A stretch of DNA of 64,000 bases from Toxorhynchites rutilus septentrionalis (GCF_029784135.1 NC_073744.1:34982061-35046060), one strand, 5' to 3'. Shown: positions 10,405 to 21,575, counted from the first letter of the stretch. The notes: generated by a model from the sequence alone, not told the origin. Translations and numbers: made by a program.

Positions 10405-11333
10405 CTGGAAGAAATGAGAAAATAAACCAACGATTAGAGCATTAAACAAGAAATATATTTTTGGGGTGAATAACCGACCCAAGAGTCAAAGTAATTCTGG
10501 TTGTTACTTATACATCAAAAGGAAACCACAAAGGCTTGCGGTTTTAGCATAGTCCCATCCTTACAATGAACCGAGGAACTAGAATAGCAAGAGGGAACCA
10601 TATTTTCGACTCTGAAACACAAAAAAAAATCCCATTCCGGTTCGTTAAAATATTGATTAATGGAGGGATGTAAGACGAACTCTTTATCCAGTATACACTT
10701 CAGAATCAGAATTTGCGTTGACCGATGAACCCAATCAATAGTTGTGGACAAGCACGACATCCGTATAAATGCAAGTCCATCCAACAATGTTATCCCCCCA
10801 CACGGATCCAGCATTAGCAAGACACGATCCAGCAATCGAGCCTCGTTTCAGAAAAATGAGATTAATTTGACATCGGTACATCCGTTCCAGAGTGCTGATA
10901 TGAGATTAAGATAAACGCTCTAATGATTACTTTTATGTTTTGAAATAGGATCATACTTTGTCAGTCAAACTTCATCACTGAAACAAAGTTGTGTTTTTTT
11001 AAAGTTCAGAGAGGTTAGTTGACACAGTCAATAGAATGAATACGCTCTGTACGATTGTCTTGTGTCTCTGCAAAATTGATTCATTTAGACTTTAAGCGAA
11101 TATCAGACCAAGTTCTGATGGAGTGAACTGTATGAACAATATTCTGTTAAAGTGAAGCCGAATGATTTGCGGAACAAATTGAGTGATGGGTTTAACTTCA
11201 CTGTGAAAAAGTTATGAAGCGAGAATTTGTTCCAAATTTTATGATGATAAGTACTGTTTTATGCCTAGTTTATACGGTGCGAGTGAGCATACGAGTCGGC
11301 CTAGTTAGTTACTGCAATGCAGCTACTCACACT
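10405..11333. other. Intron sequence, no feature seen
   Basis: Unique, AT-rich DNA upstream of the acceptor. A 106-codon minus-strand frame at 10515-10835 has no domain-like composition and I do not call it. Confidence 0.4.
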
Positions 11334-11341
11334 GTGTGAAC

Positions 11342-12487
11342 CAGAGATGCCAACCATCCTGATTTTTCAGGATTCCCCAGACTTTTTAGCACGCTCCCTG
11401 ATATCCTGACGAACACTCAATTTATCCTGATTTTTCTGAAACGATCCTGATTTCTCCTGATTTTTGTACTCTTTACATTATTCGAAATAAATATACTGGT
11501 TTCCATGTCAAAGTTTTCTGTCATGATAGCTCTCCGATTTGCACTTGTATATATCTTACATTGAATTAAATTTCACTAGACGCAAAGCTGTACTTTTTTT
11601 TATCTCTACCCTCAATTGTTTATTGGCTTTCCAAAAAAGCGCTAGAAAATTTCATGAAGCCAGATTGTCTAACGAATTTATTCAATTACAACGAGATTAA
11701 ATTTGAGGAACCACATTGCCTCGTTGAGGACAATGTGTATGTGAATGTATTCCCAGAGTTATTAATGTTATTAAAGGGAAACATTTTTTTTTAATCCACG
11801 GCCAATAAAGAAGATTTCATATGTAATTTTTTCGTCTGGTTCAGAGTAGAATCAAATTTAATGATGGGACCATGGTAAATATATCTATAACCGTACTGAA
11901 TATCATAAAAATTAGGAAAAATTCAACAAATCTGTCACTGCTTATATGCTTTTCTCATTTGTTGCGTAAAGATTCATTCCAAAGCAAGGACGATGAATTC
12001 AGTGAAAATTTGAATATTGATTTCTCTGAAATTGACTGTAGTGATGCTGTAGGGTTTTCGGAAAAAATATAAACGATTAAAAGGTTAGGTGAAACACTAG
12101 CATATCTAAATATGTGAGGATTTATACCATGCTTATAAATTCTTTTACATATCCGGTCTTCGCACGAAGAAAGATCTACTCTGTTTCTGGTGGGATGTGG
12201 ATTGTGGTGGGATGAATTCTGTATTATGACTCGCAGCAGTTTTTGACGAGGAAGCAAACATGCTCTCGGAGGATATAATATTTAAGCTGTATGAAAGATG
12301 GCGAAAGATTGTAAAACAAAACTATGGATATAAAATTAAATTATAACGCTTTGAATGAAAATTATGTTTTAGTTTTCCCAAAAATTGACATGAACTTTTC
12401 GGACAACCCATTATGAGCTATCTTGATTTATCCTGATTTTTATTTTCATTTATTTCTGAATTTAAAAAATTATAGTTGGCAACTCTG
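11342..12487. mobile_element. Non-autonomous hAT element (hAT-B) with perfect 8-bp TSD
   Basis: The TSD GTGTGAAC is perfect at 11334-11341 and 12488-12495. The termini are CAGAGATGCCAAC and, inverted, CAGAGTTGCCAAC. The left subterminal region repeats 'cctgattttt' motifs six times, and the right repeats them twice. Eight-bp TSDs with CAG-starting ends and subterminal direct repeats are hAT features. The 66-codon frame at 11872-12072 is not recognisably transposase. Confidence 0.85.
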
Positions 12488-12495
12488 GTGTGAAC

Positions 12496-12836
12496 AGATC
12501 ATGCCAGTTATCAGGGCTCGGCAAAGTCATATTCAACCGAGGATAGTCAGCGGACTATGAAGGATTTCTCCTTCGTATTCAATTGGAAATGAGTTTTGGC
12601 TTCTTCCAGTAGTTTCTCCGTCAAAATGACTCAACAATCGTTCGGACGTTACGTTGTTACCTCACTCTACGACCCGACTATCGCATTTCATTCTTCCCCG
12701 TCGAATAAACTTCAATGTATAATGAAGTGACTCCCTCCAAAATACATTCGTTTCTCTCTCTCTCATGTATCACGAATGCATGTATCGATTTTTAAGTTCA
12801 ATCTAATTTGACATATAATACAAATGAGCTAGATTT
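12496..12836. repeat. Dispersed repeat also present inverted near 27050-27190
   Basis: The segment 'ctatcgcatttcattcttcc' and the following 'ttcaatgtataatgaagtga' reappear in reverse complement at about 27080-27160. No ends or coding sequence were found. In both places it lies beside a transposon boundary. Confidence 0.45.
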
Positions 12837-13250
12837 TATGACGTAGAACTACGTCTTTCATTAAGGGTGCCAAATCAGAAAACAGGTCACGTTTTCATGA
12901 AATAAAGTTAACGTTAATAATTATTTTTGCCACGAACGAATCTGGACGATTTGTATACCAAACAAATCGGAAATTTCCTAAGATTTGTTTTTATGCTATA
13001 TATTACAATCCTCTGATGTGTAAACGGATTAAATTGATGAAAAATAGAAGCATTTCCATTTTCCCATACATTTGTTCTGCTCATTTGTGAGCTTCCCTAC
13101 CCATGCCGTCTATAACGAGCAACTCATCGACGATCAACGAAGAGGAAAAAGGAGGAGAAGAAGAAGAACGAAGGAGAATGATTGAACTCACCGTGACCAA
13201 AGAAAAGAAGAATAAAAAATTATAGGAGGTTCCAAGATACGACCGCATTG

Positions 13251-15166
13251 TTGACGTAGAACTACGCTGTTAGTCTATATAAGTCGCTTATTCATACCTT
13301 CGGATATTATTCTATAATGCTGTGAAATTTTAGAAACAACTGCTTAGTAGAATAATCTCTGAAATGGTTTTTTCATTGTAGAATTTGTTGACGATAATTG
13401 ATTGATGATTCATTCTTGCCCTCGCATACAATACACTAGCTGATCGTAAGTCGCAATTTATTTCATGTCAATGCAATGAAATTTTACCTCGAATGCTTTT
13501 CTTTTTTTGGCTCTTTTCGCAATTGACATAGACTCGGCTAGACTCGATTATATACATGTTGCACCAGCACCATTTTTCCACAGCTCATAACTACATCAAT
13601 ATATCTTTGGCACCGCATGGGAACAACAACAATGACAACACTTGCAAGTATCAAATATCATGCTACATGTTATTTAGTATTGCCTTAAAGGAATCGCACC
13701 TCTAGGCATCGTTCGTACAACGTAAACCAAGCGCCAAACAAGCGTTCGCCATAGCATGCATACAGAGCCATACATTGGTGGCTTGAAACTACTAGGAATA
13801 TAAAACACTTCTCATCATTTTGCGCTATTCTCAAAAGAAATGCTTCTGTTAATATTACTGGCCTCGAAAAAAGTTGTATTTCTTTCTCATGCTCGAGAGA
13901 AGCGCAGCTATCACCCTTAGTGGAGGAAGTTTTGCTACTGGCAAACGAAACCACATACAAAATTCCAGAACGACATACTTTCTCGGTGACTAAACAAGCG
14001 AAATAAACTCTTTTTGTTAATAACAACCTCGAAAACAGTAGCAATGCTTCATAGCGCTAATGTAATCCTAGCTGAAGGCACTTTTGCAACTGGCACGCGA
14101 ACCCAAATAACTTATAACATTCCAGTAAGACATTCAAGATGCTTGGTATTCCCCAAATATTTTTTTGACGCACAACCTTATGATGACGGAAAACAAACAA
14201 TGTTAACTGCTTGGAAAAAGACTGAATTATTCCACACAGCTTGTACTCTGCTGTAACACCCATCGATGCGAATTCGCTGATGAGTTTGTCAAGAGCGACC
14301 GCCTTCACCATCAGCGGGGGGAACTTGCTTTTGGTTGCTGCCTGGGTAACGGCGTTTACATTTTTGATCGACGCGTCGAAGTTGCCTACTTCGCTGTTGT
14401 TCGATGCGGTGTCACACTCGCGAAGGCTCGGTTCAGTGCGAGCGCTTTTCACTGCACCAATATCGCGTGCATCATTGGATGACGCTTGCCTCGAAATATT
14501 ATTGCCCCTGGCAATGCGTTCGTTTTTTGCAGGGCTCGAGCCTGCCTTCCTCTTCTTCTTGCTCATCATACACTACGCGAAGCGTCCAATTTATGACGCG
14601 AAAAGAAAAACACACGATACGAATAACGCGTAAAATGAACAGAAAAACCAAACGACGATATCCAAGTTGGATTACCACTGGTGGGGTCCAATCTTAGATC
14701 GAAGCGTAGCGAAAGCAAAGTGAACTGGATTGCTCAACAGTCCGATGCCGAATGAAAGTTTGCCTCAGCGAGATCCACTGTTTATACTCTAGGCAAGTAT
14801 TCCCCTTCATTCTTCTACTTTCTCTTTGTTCATGGGAACTTTGAATCCTACGATTTCCCCTCCGTTGGTCGTCGATAAGTTGATCGTTATTGACAGGTCT
14901 GTTCGGGAAAGCACACAAATGGACAGAAAAAATGTATGGGAAAATGGAAATGCCTCAAGTTTTCATGAATTTTAACCATTTACAAACCAGGGGATTCTAA
15001 TGTATAGCATATTAAACAAATCTTACGGAATTTCCAATTCGTTTAGTATGTGAATCGCCAAAATGCGTTCGCGGCAAAAATAGTTATTAACGTTAACTTT
15101 ATTTCATAAAAACGTGACCTGTTTTCTGATTTGGCACCCTTAATGAAAGACGTAGTTCTACGTCAA
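13251..15166 (+). mobile_element. Family X element, long copy (X2), carrying an ORF
   Basis: It starts TTGACGTAGAACTACG and ends with the exact reverse complement CGTAGTTCTACGTCAA, a perfect 16-bp terminal inverted repeat. It is about 1 kb longer than X1. The extra sequence includes two related 150-bp blocks (around 13860-14040 and 14050-14200) and a 170-codon minus-strand reading frame. The stretch left of the start (13205-13250) resembles sequence right of X3, so the true boundary may lie further out. Confidence 0.5.
14057..14569 (-). CDS. 170-codon ORF of element X2, possibly retrotransposon ORF1-like
   Basis: The frame starts MMSKKKRKAGSSPAKNERI with a strongly basic N-terminus and a Ser/Ala/Asn-rich middle. 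It then has KFPPLMVKAVALDKLISEF and ASMGVTAEYKLC. A 'PP(L/I)V...G' segment followed by a helix and a 'YKL'-type strand resembles the RNA-binding region before the zinc knuckles in ORF1 of jockey-type non-LTR elements. No zinc knuckle follows and the C-terminus runs into repetitive sequence, so it is probably truncated. About 200 bp upstream on the minus strand, 'gagtataaacag' could be a TATA box for the transcript. The function is uncertain. Confidence 0.35.
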   Translation of the reverse strand: MMSKKKRKAGSSPAKNERIARGNNISRQASSNDARDIGAVKSARTEPSLRECDTASNNSEVGNFDASIKNVNAVTQAATKSKFPPLMVKAVALDKLISEFASMGVTAEYKLCGIIQSFSKQLTLFVFRHHKVVRQKNIWGIPSILNVLLECYKLFGFACQLQKCLQLGLH

Positions 15167-15673
15167 AAGAACGAAGGGGAATATTATTAGAATATTATTA
15201 GCATAGATATTAGTTCTCGCTGGGGCAAACTGTCAGGATCGTTCAAGATACGAAGCAATGAACATCGCTTGTTCTTCCTTGCTTTGTGTCGTCACATGTT
15301 TTCGGTTCGGATTGAGCTGTGGACGCGACCAAATTACTTACTCGCCGATGTATCTGGCATTGCAATCATTCCATCAATCTGACGCCATTCCATTAAGGTT
15401 CTGAACTACAAAATTGTATGGGGAATCATCAAACCAGACTATCATCGACTCACCAAGAAAATGATTGTTCAGGAATTTTGTCTGTGATTTGGTTTCGCAT
15501 GACAGTAGCAAAAATATCTCCACCAAGGATGACAGCTAAGCTAATCGAGACCGGAAATATTAATAGAAAGGTCAAGAAGACCGCAAGCAGAGATAAGTGT
15601 GTGTGTGTGTAGAATAATATCCGAAGTTAATAACAAGCAACTTGAACAAAATAACAGCGTAGTTCTACGTCAA

Positions 15674-16280
15674 CAAAGTGGTCGTGTCTTGGACACAACC
15701 TCCTATAATTTTTTTTGTATAGTGCACGAAAATTACTCGCGCATCTGAAATAGCGTTCAGTGTTCAGAAACACTGGGAAATTTGTAAACGTTTCATTAAG
15801 TCTTCGGTTGCTCGAGTAATACGATTTCACTAAAAATACACGTTCTTGTAAATTGTACATCTTGACACTAAAAACCATCCGATCAGACTGAACGAGTAGC
15901 CGAATATTATCGTCCCGAAGTGGGAAAAGCAGTGTTACCGTCGACGGAGCGAAAAAATATTTTTTTTAGGGAGCCATTCGTTTTTCTTGCGGGAGCTTTT
16001 AATCAGAAAGACCCTGTAGCAAGCTGTTGTCAATTAGAATTCCGAAGACATAATAGACATAATAATTTTTGGACCATTAACCGTTGGATACAAAATTGCG
16101 TCCATTGTGTTCGAGAGACGGTGACATTGCTGAAAATCCGCTAATCGGATTATTATCGGATTGACCGATCGTGTTCCTCAGAAACGTGTTCCTGATGTTG
16201 AAAAATTATAAAAAAAAACTAATTTTGTGATTTTCTTGTTTAATATTTTTATAAAATTTCATTTCATTTTTCCTATTTTC
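15674..16280. other. X-flanking and anonymous noncoding sequence
   Basis: The first 50 bp hold a palindrome, GTCGTGTC with GACACAAC, shared with 2720 and 18690. The remainder is low-GC DNA with no gene I recognise. Confidence 0.35.
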
Positions 16281-16394
16281 AAATTTAGTAATTTAGTAAT
16301 TTAGTAATTTAGTAATTTAGTAATTTAGTAATTTAGTAATTTAGTAATTTAGTAATTTAGTAATTTAGTAATTTAGTAATTTAGTAATTTAGTA
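16281..16394. repeat. 8-bp microsatellite (TAATTTAG)n
   Basis: About 14 perfect head-to-tail copies of TAATTTAG. The array ends exactly where homology to repeat copy A begins (1483), so it lies at, or defines, the left edge of copy B. Confidence 0.95.
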
Positions 16395-17490
16395 TTTTTG
16401 CGTCAATCGATTTCGGGACTCCATAACTTTATTTTTATATTGAAGAAAATAAAATATGTCATAAAACTAACTATCACAGAATTGAAAAATCTCAACCCCT
16501 ACCATAACGGAAGTACCCACATGTGATTGGTCGAAATTGACGACACATGCGGTGGTTCTCTAACAGAGATATCAAAACCAAGCTGCCTGGGGAAAATCGG
16601 CATTGCAAATACATAAAAGTAGGGGTAGCTTTTGTTCCCACCGAAATGTGTTCCCTAACAAAGACATCAAAACCAAGCTGCCTGAGGGAAATCGGCATTG
16701 CAAGTATATGCGAGTCGGGGGCATTTTTGATATTGCAAGTGAGGAGAGTGACACGATTAATTCTAGCAAATAAAATTTAAATTTGAAATTCTAATGTTGG
16801 TTGCTTCGTGAAACTTCATATCAATGACCGATCGTGTATTGCGAAGAATTTAGCACAAGTGTAAGTGTAAAATTGTATATGGTAGCATTTGTGTTAAAAA
16901 TGACTTGATATATGAAACGATTTACTTAAATTTTCATAAATGGAAACCAAGGTGTGTTCCCGCTCGAGAACTTGTCGCTCGGTTTAAGCTGTTTGTTTTG
17001 TTGTGTTCATTTCCACCCAAGGAAAGTTCATACGGCGAAAAAAGTTGGGAAAGTGGAGAAATATTCGTAAAATTTATTTCCCATATGCTTTTACGTATAG
17101 TATTAGGTGTTGTTACTCTGATTAAAGCAGTGAGTTGAATAAACACTAAGAAAGTAAAAATTATAGAGGAAAATTACCTTTCGCATTTCAAATATGTTTT
17201 TTCTATATTGAAGTAACATGTAACCTTAATGAGTTATTTTTTCTTTATTTCATCCATACATAACACAGGAGGCATCTCGTCTAGAGTCAAAAAGGACGGT
17301 TTTCATCGTATCTCATTCCACTTTGGCATCTTCTATCTGATACGCGCCATCTAACGACAAATTATCATCCTTCTGTCATCATCACTCGGTTTTAAACACT
17401 GGTGGAGTGAACACACAATACCCAACAACCAAACAAAACGGCGCTTTTCAGGGCCACCAAATCATTATAAAAGTGTTTAATTCTTCAAAC
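16395..17490 (+). repeat. Dispersed repeat with 95-bp units and histone-like stem-loop, copy B
   Basis: Homologous to 1483-2660 in the same order. Two 95-bp units (16552-16735) are present instead of three. The later blocks 'gtattaggtgttgtta' and 'gaataaacactaagaaag' match copy A closely. It ends shortly after the stem-loop. No TSDs were found. Confidence 0.65.
17436..17459 (+). other. Histone mRNA 3' stem-loop-like motif (copy B)
   Basis: GGCGCT, loop TTTC, AGGGCC: five of six stem pairs form, with one G-G mismatch. The flanks are AAAAC on the left and ACCAA on the right. The mismatch differs in position from that in copy A, so both can derive from a perfect ancestor. Confidence 0.5.
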
Positions 17491-17640
17491 ATAATGTCTC
17501 TATTTTAGTGAACCCGACAAGGCATTATTATCAAACATATTATCATTGATGTTAAACTTTGAAAAATTCAAACAGTATTCCAATGAAACTACATATAAAG
17601 CTATTCAATGCGATGTACTGATTCTCCTATTTTCGTAAAC

Positions 17641-17905
17641 TATAACTACGTCTTTCAGGAAGGGTGCCGAATCAGAAAACATGTCACGTTTTTTATTGAA
17701 TAAAGTTAACGTTAATAACTATTTTCACTGTGAACAAATTCACATGATTTGCATACCAATCCAATCAGAAATTCTCTAAGATTTGTTTGATATGCTACAC
17801 ATTACAATTCGCTGATCTCTAAATGGTTCAAATTCATGGAAACTGGAAAAACTTTTTCTTTTCCCACACAATTGTTCTGCCGATTTGTGTGCTAACCCTA
17901 GCCGT
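17641..17905 (-). mobile_element. Family X end fragment
   Basis: 'aactacgtctttcaggaagg' followed by 'gttaacgttaataactattt' and 'ttgttctgccgatttgtgtg' matches the right arm of X1 in reverse complement. The other end is missing. Confidence 0.55.
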
Positions 17906-18027
17906 ATTTCGAATGCTTATAACTCGAACATTTCTTAACAGATCGGAAAGATGTTGCATCAATTGATAGGAAATATTTCTACGCGTCTATCACAATTAAT
18001 AAAATGTTATTTTTCATGAGATGAACA

Positions 18028-18078
18028 AGATAACGCTTGACATTTTCCAGTTATTCAGGAAAATGTCAAGCGTTATCT
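18028..18078. repeat. Perfect 21-bp hairpin
   Basis: The arm 18028-18048 and its exact reverse complement 18058-18078 are separated by 9 bases. The arms contain 'taacgcttgacattttcc'. At 51 bases it is short for an insect pre-miRNA. It lies just upstream of the diverged 95-bp units. Confidence 0.8.
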
Positions 18079-18099
18079 AAACGCCCTAACTGTCAAGTT

Positions 18100-18640
18100 T
18101 TGATTGGCCCGATTTACGGTTTCCCCAACACAGACTTCAAAATCGTTGTACCTGTGGAAATCCGCTTTGCAAATATACATGCAAGTCGGGGGTATTTTTG
18201 TTCTCACCGAGCTGTGTTTCCCTAACACGGACTTCAAAATCAATGTGCCTGGGAGAATCCGCTTTGTCAAAACATGCAAGTCAGGGGGTATATTTTGGTG
18301 TTGAGTTCTTTTGTATACGCTTGTCATTGTGCAGACCGAAATATGTATCCCTAGAACGTACTTTTAAACTGAGAGGTCTGGGAAAATCGTCATTTCTGAT
18401 ACTAGAGGTGAATGAACTTTCGCGGTTCGAGAACTACGTGAACATGAGATGTGCAATAATTTCAGAGGGAAATGTAAATTACAATGATCGTTTGGCAATT
18501 CTTCCGTTCGCATATTTTGTTAGTCCTAGGCATCATATCAAACGTAAAAGGACGTTCATCAAATTTATTTGTAACGAAGAACATAGTCTATTACAAAAAT
18601 TTCGATGCATTCTAAAAAAATATTCGAAGTGGTAAACAAG
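18100..18640 (+). repeat. Diverged 95-bp tandem units
   Basis: Two and a half units run through 'cacagacttcaaaatc', 'gaatccgctttg' and 'atgcaagtcgggggtatttt'. They are related to the units at 1640 and 16552 but form a distinct subfamily. The long open frame through them (18198-18635) reflects the repeat rather than a gene. Confidence 0.55.
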
Positions 18641-19457
18641 TGGATTGCATAATATAATTGCGTAGTTCTACGTCGAAAATATGCAGTCGTGTCCTAGATA
18701 CAACCCCTTTCAAATTTTCTTTATTTCTTTCAGTAAGCTGGCCGTTTCCATTTTAGGGTTGTTCATGTCCATGATCATGATCGTTTGACAATTCTTTCCT
18801 TCACATATTTTGGAAGTCCACGATAAATCAATGAAATGACGCACGCATCATACCATACGTAAAAGGATAACAGACGGTCAGACCTATTCATTAGACATAC
18901 ATGCAACGGACAACGTAGTCTATCACAAAGCATCAATTGGATTTGTTCAAATTTTTTAATTAAAAAGCGAATATTTTGAATTCAATTGAATTCTGAAACT
19001 GTTTCATTCAGTTACTAATACATACAAAAGATTACTAAGTCATACTTGTGGTTATATCTCAGAGAAAATCCACCCATTTGGTTCAACGCTAATTCTGAGA
19101 CCATCGATCAACTTTAAAACATGCAAGCATTTGTTAAAACCAAAACTTTATTCTGTGTTTTTGTGTGCACCTCAATTCAGAATGTATTCACAAAAAGTTT
19201 ACCTTGGGTCGGTCTTCTTGTCCATTTATATATGCTTGTTTATTTATTTGAACAATTTAGAAGTCAGTTTTCTGGATCGTAAAATGGGCAATGGACGAAT
19301 GAAACATGAGATGAATTAACCACAAGGGCACATGAAACCCTCAAACTGTGAATAATTCTGCCCGATCACTAGTGATGTCCCTGTATGTCTCGTACGAAAT
19401 GTATGCGCATTATATTTCCCAACTAATTAACCTAATCTCTTCCCTTATCGTGCTCAC
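18641..19457. other. Noncoding, with one family X end fragment
   Basis: At 18661-18710 a 'cgtagttctacgtcg' end and the following palindrome match X-element flanks. Otherwise it is AT-rich with nothing recognised. Uniqueness increases after 19330. Confidence 0.4.
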
Positions 19458-19966
19458 CTAAAATCCCGTCCACAAATTTTTGACCAATTTTCCCCCTTTT
19501 CTCCACGCTTGCATGAGTCCGTGTAAAACACGGCAAATCAAAAACAGAAAAACCGACACCCCGACATCCGATCGCGTGCCACTATCGAGCACTTTGTTGC
19601 AGCAGCATAAACGCACCAGTTCCTTCTATGCAACAGCAGCACCAGATCCGAGCACCGTCAAAACATCGCGAACACGAGTTGGAAACGACAAAAACCGACA
19701 GCGGTAGGGCAGCTGTTGCCAAGGTTCTCATTTTCAAAAAAGGTTCCGTTTCGCTCTCTCTCGTTTTATTTTCGCTTTTTCACTTTGTTCCTTTGCTATT
19801 ATTTCACCTTTTAATATTCACTTTTACTCTCGATGAAAACTCACCGCCGCGCGTTTTGTTTTTGCTTTTTTCATCTTATATTGGTTGTGTATTCTCATTT
19901 TTCAGTGTTGTTTTCACGCTTCCCCTTCACTTCCACACTCGCATGCACTAATTAACAACCAAATCG

Positions 19967-19997
<31 letters not shown>

Positions 19998-20035
19998 GCT
20001 GTTGTTGTTGTTTTTGTTTCGTTTCTTCACACCGC
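19458..20035 (-). other. Candidate noncoding first exon (hypothesis)
   Basis: On the minus strand, TAG|GTGAGC at 19458/19457 is a good donor. The sequence to its right up to about 20035 is unique, free of transposons and relatively GC-rich, and has a TATA-like element just upstream. If real, it would splice to the acceptor at 10405 as a 5' UTR exon. It contains a (CAA)n run on this strand. I see no coding frame with domain-like features. Confidence 0.3.
19966..20014. repeat. (GTT)n trinucleotide repeat
   Basis: About 15 copies of GTT with one GCT interruption. An overlapping poly-Leu frame on the plus strand is an artefact. Confidence 0.95.
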
Positions 20036-20052
20036 ACTGTGCCGCGTCGCGT

Positions 20053-20062
20053 CAATTATATA
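20053..20062 (-). promoter_or_regulatory. TATA-like box upstream of candidate first exon
   Basis: Minus-strand TATATAATTG at 20062-20053 is followed 24 bases later by a GCACAGTG start-like sequence (A at 20038). The spacing is slightly short of the usual 28-31, so support is modest. Confidence 0.3.
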
Positions 20063-21575
20063 CGTATTCTAATGCTCACACCAACTAGTGGGAGATCACA
20101 ACCAGAGGATCGCTACGCTTCGACCGAACGGGACGACGTTTCCTAAGCGAATACTTGCTGCGCCACGTTCTGAGCGTAGTTTTGGGGAAGTAGTGGTCTT
20201 GTCCCGTTTCCCGCGCACTCCTCACCTTCGCATTAGGTTTCGTATTAATGTTGGATTTTTATTTTCACGGTTCGTTTTTTTGTTTGTTTTGTTTTGAGTT
20301 GATGAGTAATTCCGAAAATGGAACTAAATGCGCGGAGAATAAGAGGAGAAGAATGATACTTTCTCCATTGACAATACGGTGTGTGTGTGTGTTTGGGATA
20401 ATGTGTTTTCGGAAAACATTCCACGAGAACATAAAATAAAAAAGCGGCTTCTTTGGAAAAATAGTCCCCGAGGAAGTGACACGCGCTCTGGTTTCCGTGG
20501 AAAGCGCACCAAGAGAGGGGGAAATTGTCGATTATTTGTAAATTACCGCCTATCTCGTGGCAGGCTCGTTATCTGCTGACGCGTGCGGCATTTAAACATC
20601 GTTAATTTTGGCCGGCTTTCGTCGACCACCCGTCACGGGTGCATTATTCTGATGGGACACTAATTATCAATTTCCGGACCAGGTGTGTTCGGTCCTGTTT
20701 TTGAGGCTAACATTTTCATGAGTAATCGATTACATTTATTTGATTAATTTAATGGTGTCGTCATGTCCGGCCTCTTCAAACCATTTGGAGTCCATTTCCG
20801 TGAAGAAAACCTTCGGAACTCAGAAGTTATGGAAAATAATCAAGGAAAGCTTGTGCTAGGTTATTTTAAGTCTGCAATTCGCGGGTTGTAGATAATGGAA
20901 CGACCTCTAGATATGGAGGTTCGGTATGATACCCCCGCGAAAAAGCAGTAGGAATGTAAGACTTAATCGAATCTTTTTCTCATCTGCTTGTTCAGCTCCA
21001 CGAAAAAACTTTTACAAATAACCTTAAAAATATCTGCTTCAACCATCGCTGCCATCCCAGCATAAATATTCTTGCTGCTTTTCATTTTATCTTCAAGTTC
21101 AGTAGTATTGGACATAGAACAACGAGAGATTCCTCATTAATGAGAATGAACAAATAGAAATCTTTCAGCTCTTCATGTGGCATCGTGAATATAGGCTTTA
21201 CAGCCTGGAACAAACCATTGAGGTTATTTCATTGAAACTTTGAGGGCAGTCAATATTCCGTAAGGAGTCTGATTTTGTTGTCACAGTTATATTGGAATCT
21301 TTTTCATTTATATTATTGTATTGCTGCTTTCAAAAATCTGTATCGCAACCTGTACCGTACAAAATATTTGATGCATAGAAAAATCTATTGCAAAATAGTA
21401 CACAATCCTCAAATTACTCATTTATTGACCTACCCTATGTTGTTTGATCAAATGGTAAAAATACAAAAATGTAATTCATATTTAAATGTGCTTCTACGTT
21501 TTTTCTAGATATGTGGTATTTTTTTTTCAGAATTTTAACAGTGTTGCGCGATACAAAAAAAAATGTATATATATA
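20063..21575. other. Unique flank, then AT-rich noncoding DNA
   Basis: 20063-20720 is unique and GC-richer, with a short (GT)n near 20381. 20720-21575 is anonymous. 'cagtgttgcgcgatac' at 21538 recurs inverted at about 24402 and may be a transposon end. Confidence 0.35.

Larger units (their letters stand above)
12837..15673 (-). mobile_element. Family X element (X3), split by a second X element
   Basis: The left end is TGACGTAGAACTACG (12839-12853) and the right end is CGTAGTTCTACGTCAA (15658-15673). The left segment (12837-13250) matches the right arm of X1 in inverse orientation. The right segment carries an inverted copy of the X start, with 'aataatatccgaagttaata'. Subtracting the inner element leaves about 920 bp, close to the 893 bp of X1, which supports nesting. 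A (GT)n run ends near 15610. Confidence 0.5.

Noticed and set aside
19885..20088. Plus-strand poly-Leu frame
   Set aside because: It is the (GTT)n microsatellite read as leucine.
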